From the NCBI GenBank assembly GCA_965250265.1, contig CBDFNO010000015.1:434001-498000 (forward strand): DNA of 64,000 nucleotides, read 5' to 3'. The notes beneath the pieces are model-generated. The model was not told where the DNA came from and did not search any database. It saw only the letters and a program-made list of their open reading frames with translations. The position numbers and the translations under genes are program-made. The DNA comes from PRS1 sp965250265. GTDB lineage: Bacteria > Bacteroidota > Bacteroidia > Flavobacteriales > Flavobacteriaceae. Shown here one piece after another: positions 61,609-64,000 of this stretch. Position 1 is the first letter of the stretch; each line of letters opens with the position of its first letter.

Positions 61609-62739
61609 CTATAGCGTATTGATTTTTTTTGAAAATTCTATTGAAATATTTGTCAAATACCCATGTGTATATTTTATTGCATCTTCAAGATCGGTTGCCC
61701 GATCCATAATAGATGCAGAATAAGTAATTCCAAAATCATCTAACGATTCTTTTTGAAGAGCGATACTTCCACAAAATACAGCTACAGGAATATTTTGTTT
61801 TTTTGCTGAAGCAACAACTCCTTTAATTGTTTTACCAGAAAGCGTTTGAGAGTCTAACTTTCCTTCGCCTGTAATAATCCAATCGGCATCTTTAATCTTA
61901 TTATCAAATTCAATTAATTCTTTCACCAAGTCAATTCCAGAAAGTAAGTTGGCGTTTAAAAAAACTAGAGATCCAGCTCCTATTCCTCCTGCAGCTCCCG
62001 ATCCTTTTATGTTTTGTACATCAATATTAAGCTGATTTAGAAATAGATTTGCAATATGTTTTAAGCCTAAATTTAAAAGAATTACTTCACTTTGTGAAGC
62101 CCCTTTTTGTGGTGCATATATAAATGCTGCCCCATTTGGTCCAAATAAAGGATTGGTAACATCGCAAGCAACTTTAAATGTAATTTCATTTAGTTTAGGA
62201 TTTACTTGAGAAGTATTGAAACTAACAATTTTCGATAAATTTTTTCCTATAGGACTAACTTCAGTTTCATTAGCATCAATAAATTTATATCCTAAAGCTG
62301 CTGCCATACCAATTCCACAATCGTTTGTTGCGCTTCCTCCAATTCCAAGTATAATCGTTTTCGCTCCTTTTTTAATAGCATCCAAAATAATTTCTCCTGT
62401 TCCATATGAAGTGGTTTCCAAACAATTTTGTTCTTCTGGATTTAAGAGACTCATTCCTGAAGCTTCAGCCATTTCAATAAACGCTGTACTTATAGATTTA
62501 ATGAACAGATAAGAGGCTTCTATTGGTCTAAATAACGGATCACTAGCGTTTACTTTAATACGCTCTCCTTCTAGATGAAACTCTAATATTTCTATAGTGC
62601 CATCACCTCCATCTGCTAAAGGAAGATTTATTATTTCAGCATGAGGACAAATCTTTTTTATACCTTCTCCTACAACATTACAAAATTCAATTCCTGTTAA
62701 AACGCCTTTAAATTTATCTGGAGAAAGAACAAATTTCAT
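61609..62739 (-). CDS. Glycerate kinase (GlxK/GarK type)
   Basis: This 376-residue protein opens with SPDKFKGVLTGIEFCNVVGEG and continues with LADGGDGTIEIL, GIGGSATNDCGIGMAAALGY and TGEGKLDSQTLSGKTIKGV, all signatures of type I glycerate kinases. It phosphorylates glycerate to 2- or 3-phosphoglycerate. It is divergent from a GntP-family permease with a 41-base gap, the usual pairing for sugar-acid or glycerate uptake and use. Confidence 0.92.
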   Translation of the reverse strand: MKFVLSPDKFKGVLTGIEFCNVVGEGIKKICPHAEIINLPLADGGDGTIEILEFHLEGERIKVNASDPLFRPIEASYLFIKSISTAFIEMAEASGMSLLNPEEQNCLETTSYGTGEIILDAIKKGAKTIILGIGGSATNDCGIGMAAALGYKFIDANETEVSPIGKNLSKIVSFNTSQVNPKLNEITFKVACDVTNPLFGPNGAAFIYAPQKGASQSEVILLNLGLKHIANLFLNQLNIDVQNIKGSGAAGGIGAGSLVFLNANLLSGIDLVKELIEFDNKIKDADWIITGEGKLDSQTLSGKTIKGVVASAKKQNIPVAVFCGSIALQKESLDDFGITYSASIMDRATDLEDAIKYTHGYLTNISIEFSKKINTL

Positions 62740-62780
62740 GTTTAAAATCAGTATTTTTAGTCATTAACAAATATAGTTTA

Positions 62781-64000
62781 ATGACAATACTAATCGCATT
62801 AATAATTGTAGTAATTTTGATGGTAGTAGTTGCATCAAAATTCAAATTTCATCCTTTTCTATCTTTATTACTTGCAGCAATTGTTATGGGTTTTATTGGT
62901 GGTTTGACTGAGTCAGAAGTTACGGCGACACTAATGAACGGTTTTGGAAAAACACTAGGCAGTATTGGAATAATTATTGCTTTTGGAACTATTATTGGTG
63001 CATATCTCGAGAAAAGTGGAGGCGCTAAAACACTCGCTAATTGGGCTTTAAAAACTATCGGTAAAAAAAGATCTGTTCTAGCCATGAACATTACTGGTTT
63101 TATCGTTTCAATTCCTGTGTATTGTGATTCAGGATTTATCATTTTATCCTCTTTAAATAAAGCCATTAGTAAATCTTCAAAAATTCCATTGGCCGTTCTA
63201 GGTGTATCTCTTGCTGCTGGATTATATGCTACTCATGTGTTTGTCCCTCCTACTCCAGGACCACTTGCCGCAGCAGCTGCATTAGATGCCGATTTAGGAT
63301 TAGTTATTTTATTAGGTTTAGCTATTGCCATTCCAGTTGCTTTGACTGGTTATTTTTGGGCGAAGTATTTAGAACTAAAAATTAAAATAGTTGATGTTCA
63401 GACAACTATTGAAGGTAATAAAGCTGAAAAGTTGCCAAAAACAAGCACTTCGTTTATTCCAATACTTGTTCCAATTATATTAATTGCATTGAAATCGATT
63501 GCTAGTTATCCAACACATCCTTTTGGTGTAGGCATAGTTTCAGGAAGTGTTAATTTTATTGGCAATCCAATAATAGCACTTTTGATAGGTGTTTTTCTTG
63601 CTTTTAAACTAAAATCCAAACATAGAACAGAGACTCATTTTAATTGGGTAACAAGCGGACTCAAAGAGGCTGGTATTATCATTTTAATAACAGGTGCCGG
63701 AGGTGGTTTTGGTGCAATTCTACAAGCCACTGGAATTGGTGATGTTATAGGTGAAAGTTTTTCTAATATACAATTAGGATTACTACTACCATTTATTATT
63801 GCTGCGGTTTTAAAATCAGCTCAAGGATCTTCAACAGTTTCAATTATCACAACCGCTGCAATAATGGCACCAATTTTAGAATCATTTGGTTTGGATACTT
63901 CATTAGGAAGAGCTTTAACGGTTCTATCAATTGGCGCAGGAGCAATGACAGTATCACACATAAATGATAGTTTTTTCTGGGTTGTAGCTCAATTTTCCGG
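62781..64000 (+). CDS. GntP-family permease, cut by window end
   Basis: The frame is open from ATG 62781 to the window end (406 codons seen, C-terminus missing). It has about 11-12 transmembrane helices in view. GntP marks are visible: SIPVYCDSGFIILSSLNKA, FVPPTPGPLAAAAALDADLG, GAGGGFGAILQATGIGD and SAQGSSTVSIITTAAIMAP. The family imports gluconate, glycerate and related sugar acids. Divergent glycerate kinase makes glycerate or a close relative the likeliest substrate. Confidence 0.92.
   Translation, partial: MTILIALIIVVILMVVVASKFKFHPFLSLLLAAIVMGFIGGLTESEVTATLMNGFGKTLGSIGIIIAFGTIIGAYLEKSGGAKTLANWALKTIGKKRSVLAMNITGFIVSIPVYCDSGFIILSSLNKAISKSSKIPLAVLGVSLAAGLYATHVFVPPTPGPLAAAAALDADLGLVILLGLAIAIPVALTGYFWAKYLELKIKIVDVQTTIEGNKAEKLPKTSTSFIPILVPIILIALKSIASYPTHPFGVGIVSGSVNFIGNPIIALLIGVFLAFKLKSKHRTETHFNWVTSGLKEAGIIILITGAGGGFGAILQATGIGDVIGESFSNIQLGLLLPFIIAAVLKSAQGSSTVSIITTAAIMAPILESFGLDTSLGRALTVLSIGAGAMTVSHINDSFFWVVAQFS

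Noticed and set aside
62849..63166. Minus-strand 105-codon frame near the window end
   Set aside because: It is antisense to the GntP-family permease, whose frame is open and carries family motifs.
1..64000. CRISPR arrays, riboswitches and rRNA genes
   Set aside because: No regularly spaced direct repeats, no recognisable riboswitch core and no rRNA sequence were seen.

Overview
The window is AT-rich chromosomal DNA from a member of the Bacteroidota, most likely a marine member of the Flavobacteriaceae. The evidence is the set of lineage-typical families (DUF4271 beside HemD, DUF4296 lipoprotein, DUF3098, a GLPGLI protein beside a TonB-linked barrel, a DnaE with a fused N-terminal proofreading exonuclease, an S16 with a long acidic tail), the almost complete lack of Shine-Dalgarno sequences, and several TAnnTTTG-type promoter boxes. 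Species cannot be named from the sequence.

1-6.1 kb is an accessory region. It holds two overlapping tyrosine recombinases (the first cut by the window edge), paired GTCGCA hairpins, an ORF6N-domain gene, about 800 bases of non-coding DNA folded into a very large nested palindrome, an orphan RHS C-terminal tip with a caspase-like His/Cys signature, a probable immunity protein, a phage-type integrase, a small membrane protein and then tRNA-Asp. The integrase sits on the 3' side of the tRNA gene, as expected for an island inserted at that tRNA.

6.3-28.8 kb is ordinary core genome: DUF58 protein, thioredoxin, a metallophosphatase, a glutaryl-CoA-type dehydrogenase, an amino-acid permease with an amidino-hydrolase, TrmN6, RimM, S16, DnaE, an Lrp regulator with a saccharopine dehydrogenase, PEP carboxykinase, HemD, dolichol-phosphate-mannose-synthase-like glycosyltransferase, dihydroorotase, a DUF4296 lipoprotein and an epimerase. 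Saccharopine dehydrogenase and glutaryl-CoA dehydrogenase fit one lysine-degradation route.

28.9-33.0 kb carries a REP-like palindrome and a compact three-gene unit: a small secreted two-cysteine peptide, a GLPGLI protein and a TonB-receptor-like outer-membrane barrel. 33.0-41.7 kb returns to housekeeping: TyrS, a LuxE-like ligase, a PhoB/PhoR-type two-component pair, a glycosyltransferase, TrmB, a LysE exporter, an alkyltransferase-like protein, Mrp and a NifU-type scaffold.

41.7-55.3 kb is an energy-conservation block: a ferredoxin, KorA-KorB (2-oxoacid:ferredoxin oxidoreductase) and an 11-gene complex I operon, nuoABCD-HIJKLMN. The NADH-input genes nuoE, nuoF and nuoG are absent between nuoD and nuoH, so the neighbourhood suggests electron input from reduced ferredoxin. 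55.3-64 kb holds a zinc metallopeptidase, a SemiSWEET, LeuS, PanE, FtsX, DUF3098, and a divergent glycerate kinase/GntP permease pair, the last running off the window.

The strongest candidates for something undescribed are the nested palindrome with two covarying paralogous hairpins at 2.07-2.74 kb, next to recombinases and an orphan toxin tip, and the secreted peptide-GLPGLI-receptor unit at 29.3-33.0 kb.
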